Assembly (NCBI GenBank): GCA_004794785.1
Contig: SJOL01009403.1
Location: 950,712 to 1,014,711, forward strand
Direction: 5' to 3'
DNA length: 64,000 nt
Source of the DNA: Opisthorchis felineus
Taxonomy: Eukaryota > Platyhelminthes > Trematoda > Opisthorchiida > Opisthorchiidae
Below, piece by piece: positions 12,756 to 26,900 of this stretch (the first letter of the stretch is position 1; every line of letters starts with the position of its first letter). The notes beneath the pieces are model-generated. The model was not told where the DNA came from, searched no databases, and saw only the letters and a list, made by a program, of their open reading frames with translations. The translations under genes were made by a program, and so were the position numbers.

Positions 12756-13959
12756 CATACGCGCATAGTGCTCGCAAGTAATCCTTCAACACCTTTTGGG
12801 TAGTTTCCATTATCTTCATACCATATCATTCCACAAGCGTGAAACAAAAAACGACTTCGGCGTTCGGTGTAGCCCTTCTCCGACGTAGCGTGAACGGTAA
12901 ACTCATTACCCGTGCAAGAACTCAACTGGCCCTTTCGTGATAACCGTTTAAGACGATTCCAGAGAATACTAACCAACTTGTGACTGAAAGTAAACCAGTG
13001 TAGATGTTTTTATCAGAAAGTGGACACATTTCTTCGTGGGAAAAAACGTGGAAACAACAGTGTGGATTTAGGAATGTACTTCGACTCTTGGGCCACCCAA
13101 CGACATTCTTCTCCAGCAGTATTTTTAATTGTTGAACTGCCGAATTTCCCCCGGTGGGAAAGCAGGACACAGACCACGAAAAAGAGTTCAAGTCCGAGAT
13201 GAATACGAGCACTAAGGTGGTATTTGCTTCAAAACTGCCAAACCTAGTTCCAGCTGCTAACACTCCCTATCAGAACTAGAAACGTTGAACTACTTGTACT
13301 TTGGTGAGTAGTAAAGTGTTTACGACAATCATTAGCGTTGCATCTGCACCGCCGGAAGGATCAGCTCGGCAACAAAAACTTCGCTAGGACCTGTGTTCGT
13401 CAGCTTAATTGTTTTCGCGATGAACTAGCGCTGAGAATACTGGAACACGGATCGAATCTGTATGAAAGTAATCGCTCGAGTGAAAACCGTAAAGTGACTT
13501 GCATCCAGACCTGCTACCCGACATGCTTTGTGCAGGGAACGACACAGTGGAGCGTAGAGTTTAGTCAAGAAGAGACCTTATATGACTAGGCTCTTAGCAA
13601 CACCATAAGTGAACTGACCTGGTGGAAACTGAGTGTCTTCGGAAGCTAGTGAAGGTGTCATTTGCACCCACCAAATGCTCCCAAGAGACCTGCTGTCATG
13701 CAGCCTCTGCTGAGGAAGTGCTTTTCACTGTCTTTCCGTGGGGGAGATGTTTTCTTCAAAATAGAAGGACAAAAGCCGGTATCTGGTGCCAAAGCCCAGC
13801 TGACGTTCCATTGAAAGTCCGTCAAAATTTGATTCCATGTCAGTGACGGTGAGAACATGAATCATTTCCGGCTGCCTCTATTCAGACCGTACTTGATTGT
13901 GTAAAGACACTAGGTACCCGCTATAACAATAAGTGACTGATGAATGGGACATTACTTCA
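12756..13959. other. No recognisable gene
   Basis: Overlapping frames of 60-113 codons occur on both strands, none with a recognisable motif. Several overlap antisense to each other, which fits chance. Confidence 0.45.
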
Positions 13960-16450
13960 CGAAACTAACAAAATTTGTCGACTCAACGGCGCTACAGGGG
14001 AGGGATGTGCCCTGTGCTAGCCCAGCGGCTGGGGCAATCAGCAAACAGGCAGGGGTTCCCAAAACAACAGAATCTGCTAATGTCGACCGCTGGAATATCC
14101 ACATTCTGTCGAATGACTGCAGTCAGAAACTGACCATGTGTACTCTCCACGATTACCGACTAGATATTAAATGCTTGCCTGAGACCAAACTACCAGTATC
14201 AATCACTATACACATCCCTATCATTGGCTCTATTACAGAGGTCCAGTGGGCAACTTCGGTATCTAAGAGGTCGTCCTTGCCTTGGATGACCACGCCTACA
14301 ATGCACTCTTATCTTTGAACCCCGTTTCACTCAGAATTGCGGGAGCTCCAGTTAAAGGTACCCCAGTAAATTCAACTAGGAGTGATATCTAAGTGTACAA
14401 TGTTTCAGTAGATTCCACGGTTGGAGAACGCGTTTACTACGGCAGGCCCACGGGGTATCTAGGCACGATATGCTGGTAAACGCTCGAATAGGCTGACTAG
14501 AAGACCATGTCTGCCACATGCAGGCGAGTGCAGTCTAGAGCTATGAGGGTGGTGCCATACTTCTCAACTTCCCTGGGTTGAACCACATCCTCGTCACTAA
14601 CTCGCGCTGTTTATTGACATGGTAAATCGATGGTGGTCGGAATGTCTCAAGCCGACCATATTCTGATACAATCTCGACAGGTCTTCGGTCGTATCGAGGA
14701 GCTGAAACGGGAAACACAGCGGGAGTGGACCATACCGTCGTGCAAGCGAGAGTTGAAACCCATCTTGTTAGATGCGGAAAATGTATTTCCATCAATGTAT
14801 TTTCACTCCGACGCAAAAACTCAAACCAAACTCATTAAAAGCATATTAATGCAACTGACATCCGGATTCTTGCATCACTATGAAGATCACTCGGTCCCGG
14901 TGGATGATGAATGGTCCATATTTGAAACATCTATCCAACAAGCCCCGAAAGACAGCCTTCGTTGCATCACACAACGACACGAAGACTGAATTTCAGGCAA
15001 AACGACGTGCTTCTGCAGGTGAGCCTAAACAAGGCTCCCGAGTTCTCCAAAGTGAAGCGCAACAGAAATGGAGCTGACGGTAGATTATTCGAAGAGGAAA
15101 CGGCGGGTGGATTACTTTAGCCAGCTGCCAAACCACCATAATCTTCGTGCAGAAAAACTTACATCGGTGTCTAGCCATTACAGTATGAACTTCGAGCCGT
15201 CTAGTCAAGCAAAGAGATGATGGCGTTCTTCCTCTTCCCCCAAGGAACAGTAGTATTGCCTGCGGGGAGATCTTCAACACCAACACAAACTACTCTGTTC
15301 CATTTGGGAGGCGAAGTCCGTCACTTCCGACTGGGGCATTCGAGCTTTAATACGAATCACTAGGAAAGACGACCTAATAGTATGCGAAGACTATTGAGGA
15401 GTCAGTGTCATAGATAGTGCCGGGAAAACCTTTGCATCTATACTCGTAAAACGATTTTCGAAAGTGTGACACGGTCGAACATTACTTACTCACTGTGGTT
15501 TCCATCCTAGAACTGGGTTGGGCAGTCAACTTATGGGGAAGTTCTAGAGGCACTGCTTTCGACTCTATCCATTTTGAGTCACCAAGGGCTATTCTTCTTG
15601 CTGAAGGTGGGCTAACCGAACTCATTTCTTCCATCAAAAGGCCTACTACTTGTCAGTGAAGGCCCGAATTCGGCCGTAAAAAGAAGGGACATCTGACCTT
15701 AGCCTCGCCTCTGGCATTGACAAGGATGTTCCCTACCACCAGCGTTAATCGGCTTCGCAATTGACAGAAGGATACAGCGGACGCGGGATAGATGCTCCGG
15801 CGTTCAAATGAGCCTAGACATTCGAACTATAGGTCTTGAACACACTGGTGACAGTGTCTTACTGGGCTGAAACATAGATATACAAGCCGTTCTTGATCGA
15901 GCCACCTACGAGGCAGATCTAGTCGGAGTGGTAACCAACATCAGCAAGACAAAATTCTTTTCCATAAGCAAATAGTCAGCGGGTAACTCGGTGTAGGAGA
16001 TGAAATTGAACGCATTACATCATTTCGTTCATTGGGTTTTACTATTCCACCCAACGGGCGAGCTAAAGAAGAGGTGACCCTCGTATCCGTGCATCACGTT
16101 ACGCCCTCACACCACTCACGAAGATTTTATGAAGGGGAAGTGAAATCTGCTAGCACGCAAAGCTTCATGTGTTCGAACTGGTAACCCTACCAGTTCTTAT
16201 CAAAGGCGATCCCTTCGCCTACAATATATCCACAAACTGCAAGTTTTTTACTGTTGTTGCCTAAGGAGCGTTCGACCACTCGGAAGTGCATCCACGGCTC
16301 AGGAAATCACCGCGGTATAACAACATCAATGGTACGGTCACGTTGCCCGAGAAGGCGAGTTTTGCAAACTCGCTTTTACTCCTTCGCCATGCTCAGGGGG
16401 AGACTTTGGTGTTGGAATGCAACAGGGAAACCAGATCGCCGCTGTGGGGT
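13960..16450 (+). mobile_element. LINE-C (RTE-like), degraded copy
   Basis: Heavily decayed non-LTR retrotransposon on the plus strand. The endonuclease start is visible near 14085 (RWNIH, then CLPET), followed by a frameshifted stretch with SLNPVS near 14315. RT signatures follow: IWE..SVTSDWG, then E.Y.GVS.ID near 15300-15400, and YYS..RA-type remains near 16045. A C-terminal patch with MVRSRC lies near 16340. Many stops and frameshifts separate them, so it is a pseudogene. The family also appears at 57560-59045 and probably 62813-63290. Confidence 0.7.
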
Positions 16451-19400
16451 CAAATTTGGAGGAGTTCAATCTCAAGCTAGCAAAAGCTGTCTGCTTGCTG
16501 GAATCTAAACTGGATCCCATTCTGTGCAGACCTGTCCTGTTGTCACCATGCGTTGGCAACAATACGGGATATTTGTGGAGCCGCTTCATCCTGTCACAGG
16601 AGCTCATGGCTCTAAAGTAACGCACTTCACGACGATTCTGCAGAACACGTTTGTGGAACTTATGACAAACTAATTAATCACGAACTTTCGATCGAATTCT
16701 GACGACAATAAGCAAATGGTAACACAACAATGGTAACACGCAACAATATTTGGCAGTTGTTTAGCCGAAAGTCCTTGCACGGCAGCATCTGGTGCTTCAA
16801 AATAATAACGACTTCTCATCGCCGAGATGTGTAATGATCAGGATCAGCAGCATCCTAAACAGAAGTGAAGCATAAACTGGTGATCTTGGATAGGACTTCA
16901 GAGTTTTCCGATAACTAAGGCTGAGAGTATGGCTATCCTCTTAACAAGGAAAGTCAAAAGATGAGGTACCCCTTGTCTCTAAAATGGTTAGAACACCATG
17001 CGGGAAATGTCCTATGTCACTCACCCGAATTTACTCCTCAGCTGTGGCATTAAATGATCACAAGCACCCTCTCGATGAACAGGTGGGCTAGTCTTCACAG
17101 TCATGTCTTGGCTGATAACTCAGTCGAGGATATGCGCATAACACCATGTCGCGCAGTTCATAGGCAACCAAGCTAAGAAACCAGATGAAACTCCGTACGT
17201 TAACTCAATATTTATTGAGTTCTCAATAACTATGGTCAATTCCTTTCTACTGTAAAACATATATTCACAATGAATTGCTCCGTCTGCTGGTTCTCATTCT
17301 AGTCTGGCACATTTCTGCCCGCAACATATTCCAACGCAGACCCAAGCGCTCTTTGGAATAGCCGGATAAAAATTATATCTGTTCACCTTGGAGATCAGAC
17401 GGCCAGCACATGGGCGCTGAGTTGTCATACTACCTCCCTGGCGTCATTTGTCAGTAATGGAATACTACAGGAAAGGGGGGGCATACCAACGTACAATCCA
17501 AAATTTTTCCTTGCTGGGTCACAGAGAGAAAATCGACATATCAAAGGTGTAACTGTGAAAACGAGGAAAAAACACGTACTTTTTTGGATTGAACGATCTT
17601 TTTGGAGCCCAGGATATGAACAGATCTCGATGCTGTACAGTTAAACGGGTCACCGCTTCCAGTTCTTTGTCCCTTTCATCCAAAATGTGTTCGTTTCGAT
17701 AGCAGCCCTAGATGGGAACCACAGTACCACGGTACACCTGGAGTGTTGATCATAGGCTTTTTGAATAAAATACAGCAAACTAAAAAGACTTACAGGGTTC
17801 CGAATTTCAACCCAAGGTTTGTTGTTCTAAAACTCTCACAAATATGGCGCAATGTCGATGTAGGACTAACGCCGACTATTCCTTCTACCGATCGATAAAC
17901 CGACTGGTTAGATGTGTACACCTCAATCTTATTTTAGTTCAGTAGGCACATTCACTTGTGGGAATCACTGTACACGGAGTCCCTCAAATGGGGGTCAAAC
18001 GGCACTTTACAAATGTCACAAATCACGAGGTAGCTGAAAGTATAGTGGACCAGGCAAACTTCAGAACAAACAAGCCAATAACCAGATGGCTCCGAACCCG
18101 TAAATTGGCCAATTTTAAGGACAGGAATATACTGGGAAACTTCTGGTACCGATTTCACTAAAGAAACGGTACATGAAAGGTCACATGTGACGTAAGTGAA
18201 CCAATGGGCCATTACACATGATTAATATGCGGACGGCCTATGCACTGGTAACTCAGGTGTCATAGCAGCTTCCGGGTTGCTAAGCTCTCCGTACATAAGA
18301 TGGAGAAGTAGCGGGTGTAACAGCTTTGAGGAAGGTGTACTTCGGTACCTTATAAACACGTAGGTTGTTGTTTGCATGGAAAGTATAATGTCCTGTCCAC
18401 AAAAGAAACACCTGCAGACACGCACAATATGGGAAATCCGCTGGGAACTGTACAACAGCCTCGTCATACAACTTGTACCCGAAATCAGTGGTTAAAAACT
18501 TACGGACTGTATCCCAAACGGCTCAAATCGATAAATACGAAGTCCGCAACAGGGGTAGACCATATTGGGGGGTGCGGGGCTATCAAAGAAAAAAAGCCGG
18601 AGTTAACTGCAGAAGAATGATGCGCTGAAGAAAGTCACTTGTTGAATGCATGTTGAATACATGAAATTCGCAAAGAATCTTCAGAATCATCATCGAAGGC
18701 AACACAGGGGATGGACGGTGTTTCACTGCCATATGCGAAGAGCTCAAAGGTGACCGGTGAAAATGCTTGCCACAGCTTGTTCCAGGCTGACCTAAACGGT
18801 AAGGCGATTCCCAAAACTCTGGAACATTAAACCGCAAGGTGATTGTGTGAAGCATTAGCATCACAGTTCATTGGGGAATGCAGAGAACTATATTCCACTT
18901 GTGGTCTACTGCTGACGCACGCTAGCCGTATATTAAAATGATCGACCAGAAAACGAACCAGGCCCCAGAAGAGCAACAGCAGCGTTTTCCATCAATCATC
19001 ATTTAGTTTGAAATCACCCACTCTAGAACAGTGAACACACCCAGAAGAGGCCAAATCGCCCTTTGGTGCGCGAGGAAATGAACCTGCTGAACACCGAACA
19101 GCTAAATGATTGATTGCGTGGCCGAAAAATACTTTTTGGGCAATTGTGGGTGGTTTGAATTCCAATGTTCGCAAATCCAGTCCCACAAGGTAATCTATAA
19201 GACCATTAGAACTACCCACATCACAAACGAGAGATTCAGGTGGGTTCCAGGCGAGTCTCTCGCAACACCAAATTTGTTTGCAAATGAGTGTATTTCGCTG
19301 ACTACCCACATTGTTTTTTTTTACCTTACACCTTCGTACTGGACTGAGAAGAGAAATTCCACAGCGGTATGAAATAGAATACGAGGTGGAAGGAACACAG

Positions 19401-20042
19401 AAACGGACAAACTTGTTTGTCTTAAGATGGTTGGGCTTATATGGCGAGCAATTCATATGGTCATCCTTATTAGTCATGTCTTAAGGGGAAACCTGAAGGT
19501 TTTGTGACCCTTTGCTGAGACGACAGTTGAACATCCTTTCCAGGCTGTAGCACCCAATTCCGGAAAGATATGAAGTGGATTTAAGCTTGTACATCCAAGG
19601 TATGATAAGGCATCAAACGTTCTCAAAACTACAATCTTCTGACACAACAGTGGAGTATCGCACAGTTTATATATATATATATAGTTCCCCCCCCCCCAGA
19701 AGACCGGAGGCAGCATCTGCAAGTACAGGTTTCCAACCCTGTTCCTAAAAATCCCTTTATGTTGCTTTATTGGTGTGGATAGAAGAAATAAACAGATGTG
19801 ATTCCATTCGTTTAGTTAAAACGAGAGTTTATGACGGAGGGAATTTCTAGGGTTTTTGCGTTGATGAGTTCGATGAACGCAGTTGCATTGCGTCTTTCAC
19901 AGTAAGGATATGGGGCCAATGAGTGAGCCAAAATTGTCGAGCGCATTCGGTTTACATAATCGCTTGACCCAGCGTCCTTTCTGGTAATACCTATTCTTCA
20001 CTTCCTGGTTCTACTGGGTAACCTTCGTTGTCCGTCGTCCAG
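16451..20042. other. No recognisable gene
   Basis: This may still be intron or 3' flank of the SANBR-like gene on the minus strand, but I found no further exon. The longest frame is 161 codons on the minus strand (19477-18992), without a motif I know. A simple repeat lies at 19667-19697. Confidence 0.4.
19667..19697. repeat. (TA)n followed by poly-C
   Basis: An uninterrupted TA run (19667-19683) is followed by TTC-type bases and eleven cytosines (19687-19697). Simple-sequence DNA of this kind often varies in length and is prone to assembly error. Confidence 0.9.
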
Positions 20043-20085
20043 TCATCATCATCATTGACAACACAACATCAGAGTTCAACACTGC
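20043..20085 (-). mobile_element. LINE-A 3' tip remnant
   Basis: About 40 bp match the extreme 3' end of LINE-A read backwards: (CAT)n, TTGACAACACAACATCAG and GTTCAACACTG, comparable with 63728-63770. Nothing of the body follows. Confidence 0.5.
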
Positions 20086-20653
20086 GTGATGTCACGCAAA
20101 CCCAACGCAGGAAGGCGGCTTGCACCGACAGTACTCAGACTTTTTAGAAGCAATTTTATCCCCCTCTTCCCGGTTCAATTATTCACCACCATATCTCATC
20201 GAAAGTTCGAGACCACCAAATATGGGGAATCTCCAAATCTAAATGGTACCAAGTACTACAATTTCAAGGGGGCCAGTGAACATTCGACAGTATAGTCCTA
20301 AAGTAATCCGCAACACCCATGCTTTGATGGATAAAGGGGTCGTTATTACTCGTGTGCAGCCTGTCGGCCAGTAAGGCACTGAAATTGCCACGTCGTGTTT
20401 TCCGTGCGAGGATATGTGGACGTGCCTCATGCGGTGATAATGGCAGAGCTAATGCTTACTTACTGCGGGCACCTTCAACTTGACCGATAACAGTCTTCTA
20501 CGTGCTATTCTGTCCAAGAGCCCCTCTAAGATCAAAACGCGCCTCACAGAAGGCACCTCAAGACCACTAATCAACATGTAGGCCAAAAACCAGCGCTCTC
20601 AGTGACCCCTGGAAATCAGTCAACGCTGCACATGGAGCAAATGGCAAACGTAC
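20086..20653. other. No recognisable gene; likely intron
   Basis: This lies 3' of the last SANBR-like exon I can place (20904-20654, minus strand), directly after a GTACGT splice donor. I see no further exon here. A 63-codon minus-strand frame at 20430-20239 has no recognisable motif. Confidence 0.4.
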
Positions 20654-20904
20654 GTCTGGTCGTAATGCTCTCCACCACTTCTGTAATTTGTCCGTCCCTG
20701 AGGTCGGGTAAGCATCGACGAAGGGCGAGGGGATTTTAAACATGTGGACAGTCCAAATGAATCCGGTTTCGCTTGAGATTTCTTTCGAGACTCCCGTTCA
20801 TCAAAGAGATCATTTGCAGCGACTGGAATGGGGTCTTCCGGGTGAAAAAAACAGCCATCACCAAATTCAATGATCGGAAACTGACGACGACAACGTATGC
20901 AGGA
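20654..20904 (-). CDS. SANBR-like exon, Cys-rich segment
   Basis: It starts after a polypyrimidine tract and TTTCCAG (20905-20911), in phase 0. It encodes SCIRC..., EFGDGCFFH and about 55 further residues, and plausibly ends at a GTACGT donor (20653-20648). C..C, then EF..C.FH, matches the zinc-ligand-like pattern after TIN in SANBR as I recall it, and the three residues between TIN and the first Cys fit exactly once joined to the exon ending at 24559. The 3' boundary is less certain than the 5' one; an in-frame TGA follows near 20626 if the donor is not used. Confidence 0.65.
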
Positions 20905-23900
20905 CTGGAAACATCACCCAAGGAAAACAGAAAAATCTCGGTAAAATGGTGAATTGTGCAGTGTGGCTAGAATTCCTGACAATTTACCTCTGGACTGTGA
21001 ACTTTAGATGCACGACTAGGAGGGTAACTACAGTATCATTCCATCAAAAATATTATAGGAAGCATAGCCCAGTTATGAAACGGTCCCTTACGTTCATTAT
21101 CCATCCTTAAACAAGTCAAGCAAGAATTGTTAAACTTATGGTTATAATCTCCATCTGAAGAGATCGTCCATGAGTGAGAACAGTCATCAGAAAAAGATCC
21201 GCATCAGCTGGTCTCTTGAGATGCACCTCACCGACACAGTCGTATCCGGAAGAAGTCACCCCACAGAATGCATTACTTTTTGTCGTTCTTTTCGGCTGAT
21301 CCCTCCATAAGGGGTAACCGTATATTATGCGTACAGACCTTATCAACTTTTATCAATTTCCGTTAAAGAACGTGAGCAACTTCCCATCTTTGGAGAGGCA
21401 GTCTTCAAGTTACCAACGGTGATTTTTTCGTAGAGGGCCTTTATTGCTCAAATATTCTTCAAAAGACCAGGTACTGTAGCATGCCATTTTGTATCACAGT
21501 TTTATAATTGACGTCCGCTCATAGAGACAAGATGTCAGTTTGCTGAGTCATGCGCAGGTAAATGCTCATTATTGATATAAACCTTGATTTTCAGATGACT
21601 TCGCTTTTGACGTGTTTGTGCATCACTCGCAACGGATTCTTTGAGTGCAGAGTACGTTCAATTTCAACTAACCAATAATAACAATAATCCCGATATTGAT
21701 AACAATAACCCAAATCATCTCTGTTGGCCAAGTTTCAGTAGTTTTCATGTAATTTAGACAAGTTATTTCGGATACTGGAGCCTTCGACACGACCGTTTGG
21801 TCTAACTAACCTTGGAGGTTTACGACTGCATATGTCCTCTCAAGCGCCACCGAGCTCCTGGTCCGGATGACCTCCCACCCGCGTTGTTCAAAGATGGGGG
21901 TGAAGTCCTCAGTCAGCGCTTGTCTGATTCATTTGCTTGCACTTGGGGAAAGGAATCTGTCTCAGTCAACTGGGGAGAGTCGGTGATAGTGCCCATTTTA
22001 AAAAAGGGGCTAGTAGTGAATGTGGCAACCACAGGGAAACCAGCTTGACCCCGGTCGTAACTAGACTGTTGGCGTCACTGGAGCTTCGTTGCCTTGTGGT
22101 GGCTCGTGAGACACTGACTCGAGAGCAGCAAGCGGGATTCCGGCCTGGTAGGGGTTGCGTTGACCAAATCTTCACACTTCGTCAGGTGCTAGCTAGAACA
22201 ACGCCATACATATAAGCGACCCACGATTCTAGTATTCCTGGATTTCTAAGGCTCATTCGACTCGGTTGACCGGTCTATTCTTCTTAACACGCTTGCCCAC
22301 CAACGAATGCCCCGGAAGTTTGTGAACATAATAAGCTCTTTGTATTCCCAGACTTCCGGACGTGTGAGAGTATACGACGAGCTCTCCAAAAGCGCCCGTA
22401 CACAAAGCGGTGTCCGTCAGGGATGCCCACTCTCTCCTTTCCTATTTAATTTCGTGATCGATGAGGTAATGAGACGAACGCTGGAAGGTCTCCAAAACCT
22501 CGGTGTTCAGATAGCCTGTGNNNNNNNNNNNNNNNNNNNNNNNNNNNNNNNNNNNNNNNNNNNNNNNNNNNNNNNNNNNNNNNNNNNNNNNNNNNNNNNN
22601 NNNNNNNNNNNNNNNNNNNNNNNNNNNNNNNNNNNNNNNNNNNNNNNNNNNNNNNNNNNNNNNNNNNNNNNNNNNNNNNNNNNNNNNNNNNNNNNNNNNN
22701 NNNNNNNNNNNNNNNNNNNNNNNNNNNNNNNNNNNNNNNNNNNNNNNNNNNNNNNNNNNNNNNNNNNNNNNNNNNNNNNNNNNNNNNNNNNNNNNNNNNN
22801 NNNNNNNNNNNNNNNNNNNNNNNNNNNNNNNNNNNNNNNNNNNNNNNNNNNNNNNNNNNNNNNNNNNNNNNNNNNNNNNNNNNNNNNNNNNNNNNNNNNN
22901 NNNNNNNNNNNNNNNNNNNNNNNNNNNNNNNNNNNNNNNNNNNNNNNNNNNNNNNNNNNNNNNNNNNNNNNNNNNNNNNNNNNNNNNNNNNNNNNNNNNN
23001 NNNNNNNNNNNNNNNNNNNNNNNNNNNNNNNNNNNNNNNNNNNNNNNNNNNNNNNNNNNNNNNNNNNNNNNNNNNNNNNNNNNNNNNNNNNNNNNNNNNN
23101 NNNNNNNNNNNNNNNNNNNNNNNNNNNNNNNNNNNNNNNNNNNNNNNNNNNNNNNNNNNNNNNNNNNNNNNNNNNNNNNNNNNNNNNNNNNNNNNNNNNN
23201 NNNNNNNNNNNNNNNNNNNNNNNNNTGGTTGGAGACGCTTCAAGATATGGCTGCCAACCGATGTCAGTGGCGATCTTGTTGTCAGTTTCTATCCAGATTG
23301 CCTGAATGAGTGTCTGGAGGCGTAGGCACCTCGGAATGATTGTAGTAAGCTAGCACTAAGTCCCTTCCCCGTCCACCTTTATTCTTTCCTTGACAATAAG
23401 GCTTTCAAATAAATTATGGTTGCACGGCAGTGAAGCATCGGTGTTGAACACTGATGTCATGCTGTCGATGATGATGATGACGTTCCCTCTAAACTGAAAT
23501 CGTTGCACAATACGAGAATGACGGCCAGTGTTCTGGTCGACTCATAGTCGAATAGCCTTAACGTCTACACGAAGACTATCCTGATTCAATAAAACAGGAG
23601 CTAACATGAGTTTGAAAATAGCGATGGTCATCTAATTTTGTCCTGCTCATTTCACCCTGTTCGGCTGAGTGAAAATTCCGATATTTTAGCATTAAAATTA
23701 CGGATCTTGCGCGTAAAGAAGGACATCATATAACTTTGTCGCGCGGTACGAAGCATTGTGTACAACAAACCAGAAGCGGGATACCACCGACACACAAAGC
23801 GTAGTTACAGTGGTTGTAGTGGTAAGCCACGCAACTAGACGACGGGCTGGTGGAAACAGAACATAACTAAAGGTCTTGCGACACTCAGCGAAGTCCTTAA

Positions 23901-26900
23901 TTTTTTTGTTCTTCAGCTGAATGTGCAGTATAGAACTGGACTTGTTATGGATTTGTCAGAGCCTCGCTTTGTAAGTGGTATGTGGAGGTTGGAAAGTTTC
24001 CAACCAATACGGCACTTTACAAGACGCTCCGTGAATTGATTAACTCAGAATAAGTATAAAAGATATGACCACATTGCTGGGCTCGCGTAATCCGTGGGAT
24101 GGCTTGGGCGCGGCAATACAAATCCCTCAATCCCTGTGGGGCTGTTCACATTCGTCGAAGGCCACCATTTTGGTAATTGAGATACAAGCTCCTCATAAAT
24201 AGCAGACACAATGTGCACTTTGAACTGTAAATGTTTGTTTTTAAATCATCTTGCAATGATCAGCCAAATGACTCCACAAAAATTCGAACCAGTAAAGGAT
24301 TGTGCTAATTACTGTGATTTTATCTGGAAAGTCAAGTTGAATGAATACAACGTGTGAAGTATGTTAAAACCTGTTGGCCCAAGTAAAAAAGTGGAAAACC
24401 TGGGAGACCAATATAAGAATGAGCACTGTTAAATAAAGCCTATGCACATGAGTTCATCCTCCACCTTGTTCCCCGGTTACTGAAACCCTAATGATTTTCA
24501 TTAGTATGTGATGGAGTTTTACAATCGAAAGAGTAAAGTTGAAGTGTTTTTGACGTACTTGTATGTTTATGGTGGCCCATAAACGCCAGTAGACCATGCG
24601 CCAGCTTCTCAATTCCCGATACCAACCAGCTAACAGCTCAGTAACAGAGAAAATTCGCTGGTCTTCGGAAACAGTTGCAGCAGACAAGCTGCAACTGCTA
24701 CCACTCTGAACTCGAACTGGAAGGCTTGGAGACAAAACTGAAGGAGTTCGTGACATTGTACGATATTGCGTTGTTCCGCGCTCTTCTTGAGACGAAATGT
24801 CGGTGTGTGAAAGAGAAATGGGTGCGCCCAGAAGAGTACAGGAGGATGATCGTCGAAGGGGTATTGATTTCTTCAGAGACAAACTGGCTTCTGTTGGCAG
24901 TGGTTTGTGTATGGGAATAAGATCTCCAGACTGGCTTACCAGACGACGCCAAGGTAAACATGGAACTGTGCACGCTGTTGTCTTTGTTAGTATTCGGTCA
25001 CAGTGCGCACACCTGTATTGAATAAATTGTTAGAATACATTGTACAAAAACCACAATCTAGTTTGATGGGAGCCAAAAAATATTGCTAATCGAAAACCTC
25101 AATTCAAATCAGCCATGTCTAAACGCAGTGGGGGACAGAGGTCGTGGGCATGACGGGCCATTAGTGTTACACGCAAGCTTTGCTGTGTACAGCCATGTAG
25201 TGTCTTACGGACTAAAGATCACCCTGTTATGAGGACGGTTTGTTGAAATCCTCAATGTGTTCTATACTCTAAACAAAAATCCTTCTTATAGAGACCAAAC
25301 ATGCCCCCAGGTGATTGGCAATAATACTGATCCTATGCCTCATGCAAACCATCACCACTGATGCAGAGGCCCACCTGAAACATGGACACGGACTGTAATA
25401 ATGAGGCAATTCAGATTCTTCCCAATTTCCTCCCTATGACAATGCGGACATACCCATCGCCGGCATCGGTGCCACACCTTCTGTTGCCCACCAAGCTTGG
25501 CTGCATATCAGAGGAACGGAGGTTGGTGAGGTGGGAGCCGAAGACATTGTGGGAAACATTGAAAGACAGCCCTGCAATATGGTGGTTCAGACCTGACCGA
25601 CAGATTTTGTATAGGATGATGTGTTCAGACTGTTCTTCCATGCTCTTTGGCATAATACCTAATACACGGTATCGCGCAACGGCGTTGACCACTGAAAGGT
25701 GCTGACAAAAAACGGGAACATAGTACTACAGCGTGTAAAGCTACAGATCACTGAACAGTTGTCTGCTTTTCAGAGGTCTTTATTTCATGCACAAACTTCA
25801 CCCTGAATTATCTTTACCAGAAGCTTGAGGAAAGAAGTGTGTGTGTATATATATATGAGAGTGGTCTCAGCCAATCGTTTGAGTAGACTTCAGGATGCCA
25901 GAACCCTTCCGTCAAAATGTTTGATCATCAAAAGTCTTTCTTCCTCAGGAATTCTACAGTTTCTCGATGAGGAGCAATTTAAACCACGTCGAGTTCAGTC
26001 ATCTAGGCGCCCCCACAGGATGAACAATTCAGAGGTCAGAAGTAAACATGCAAGAATTAGGCAATTCCTGCTGTTTATGACCTTTAAAATTAAGAATGAA
26101 TTTTTTCTAAAATAGGAAAAAAAGCATCCAGTCATCAAGGTGTTAAACATCACTGCTTCATCGCATCACAATCACGAGGCTCTGGTCGAAGATTGCCTTG
26201 GCATACAAAGAACAACGATATGTGGGAGGGAAGTGACCTACCACATCTCCAGCACTCAGACAATGTGAGAGTACGTCATGAGAGTATTTGGCTACTAGTT
26301 AATTTTTGCACAAACCTAACCCGTAGTCCGGAATCTGCAGATCACAAAGAACTTTGTAAACAACCGGTCCGTTTGCAGCATACCTCCAATGCCTTCCGTT
26401 TGCATCCACCTATACATACAATGTTTTAAGCACCGTGATTTGAAGCAAAACCTAATGAGTTCATCTCGTTTACATTAACCCAGATTATCGACGGATCACT
26501 CTATTCGGAAATCCACTTTTTTGTCCGTATGACTCAAACCGCGACGCTTCTTACATATCACGTTACACCAGTGTTTGTTGCGACTGTAAATGGATTGTCG
26601 ACAACAGTAAACCTGTTTGTTTCTCTCCTTCGGGTGAGCACCTCACCAGTAACAGCTCGGAAAAGCCCATTAAATTTTGCCTATTGTGGGGGGTCATTCA
26701 GAATAAATTAATTTCCGCGTTTATACGCATGGTAGTTACAGAGTAAATGTCGTTTCAGGCAGGGGAACTGTTGTAGTAATGACAGAAAATTGTAAGACTG
26801 CCGCAATAAAAACACCCAAAGTCTTCGTCCCTGCTAATAAATATGAACAACAGACTTACTGAAAAATGGTAGCTGCATTTTCTGGACATTCAAATGAGGT

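Noticed and set aside
18992..19477. 161-codon minus-strand frame near the SANBR-like gene
   Set aside because: No similarity to SANBR C-terminal segments I remember and no other family motif.
22307..23309. Long open frames (332, 265 and 263 codons) across 22.3-23.3 kb
   Set aside because: They are open only because the 705 Ns contain no stop; real sequence contributes short ends.
24675..24920. 81-codon plus-strand frame rich in Glu and Leu
   Set aside because: It is antisense to the YWRLW exon and its upstream sequence; SANBR similarity lies on the minus strand.
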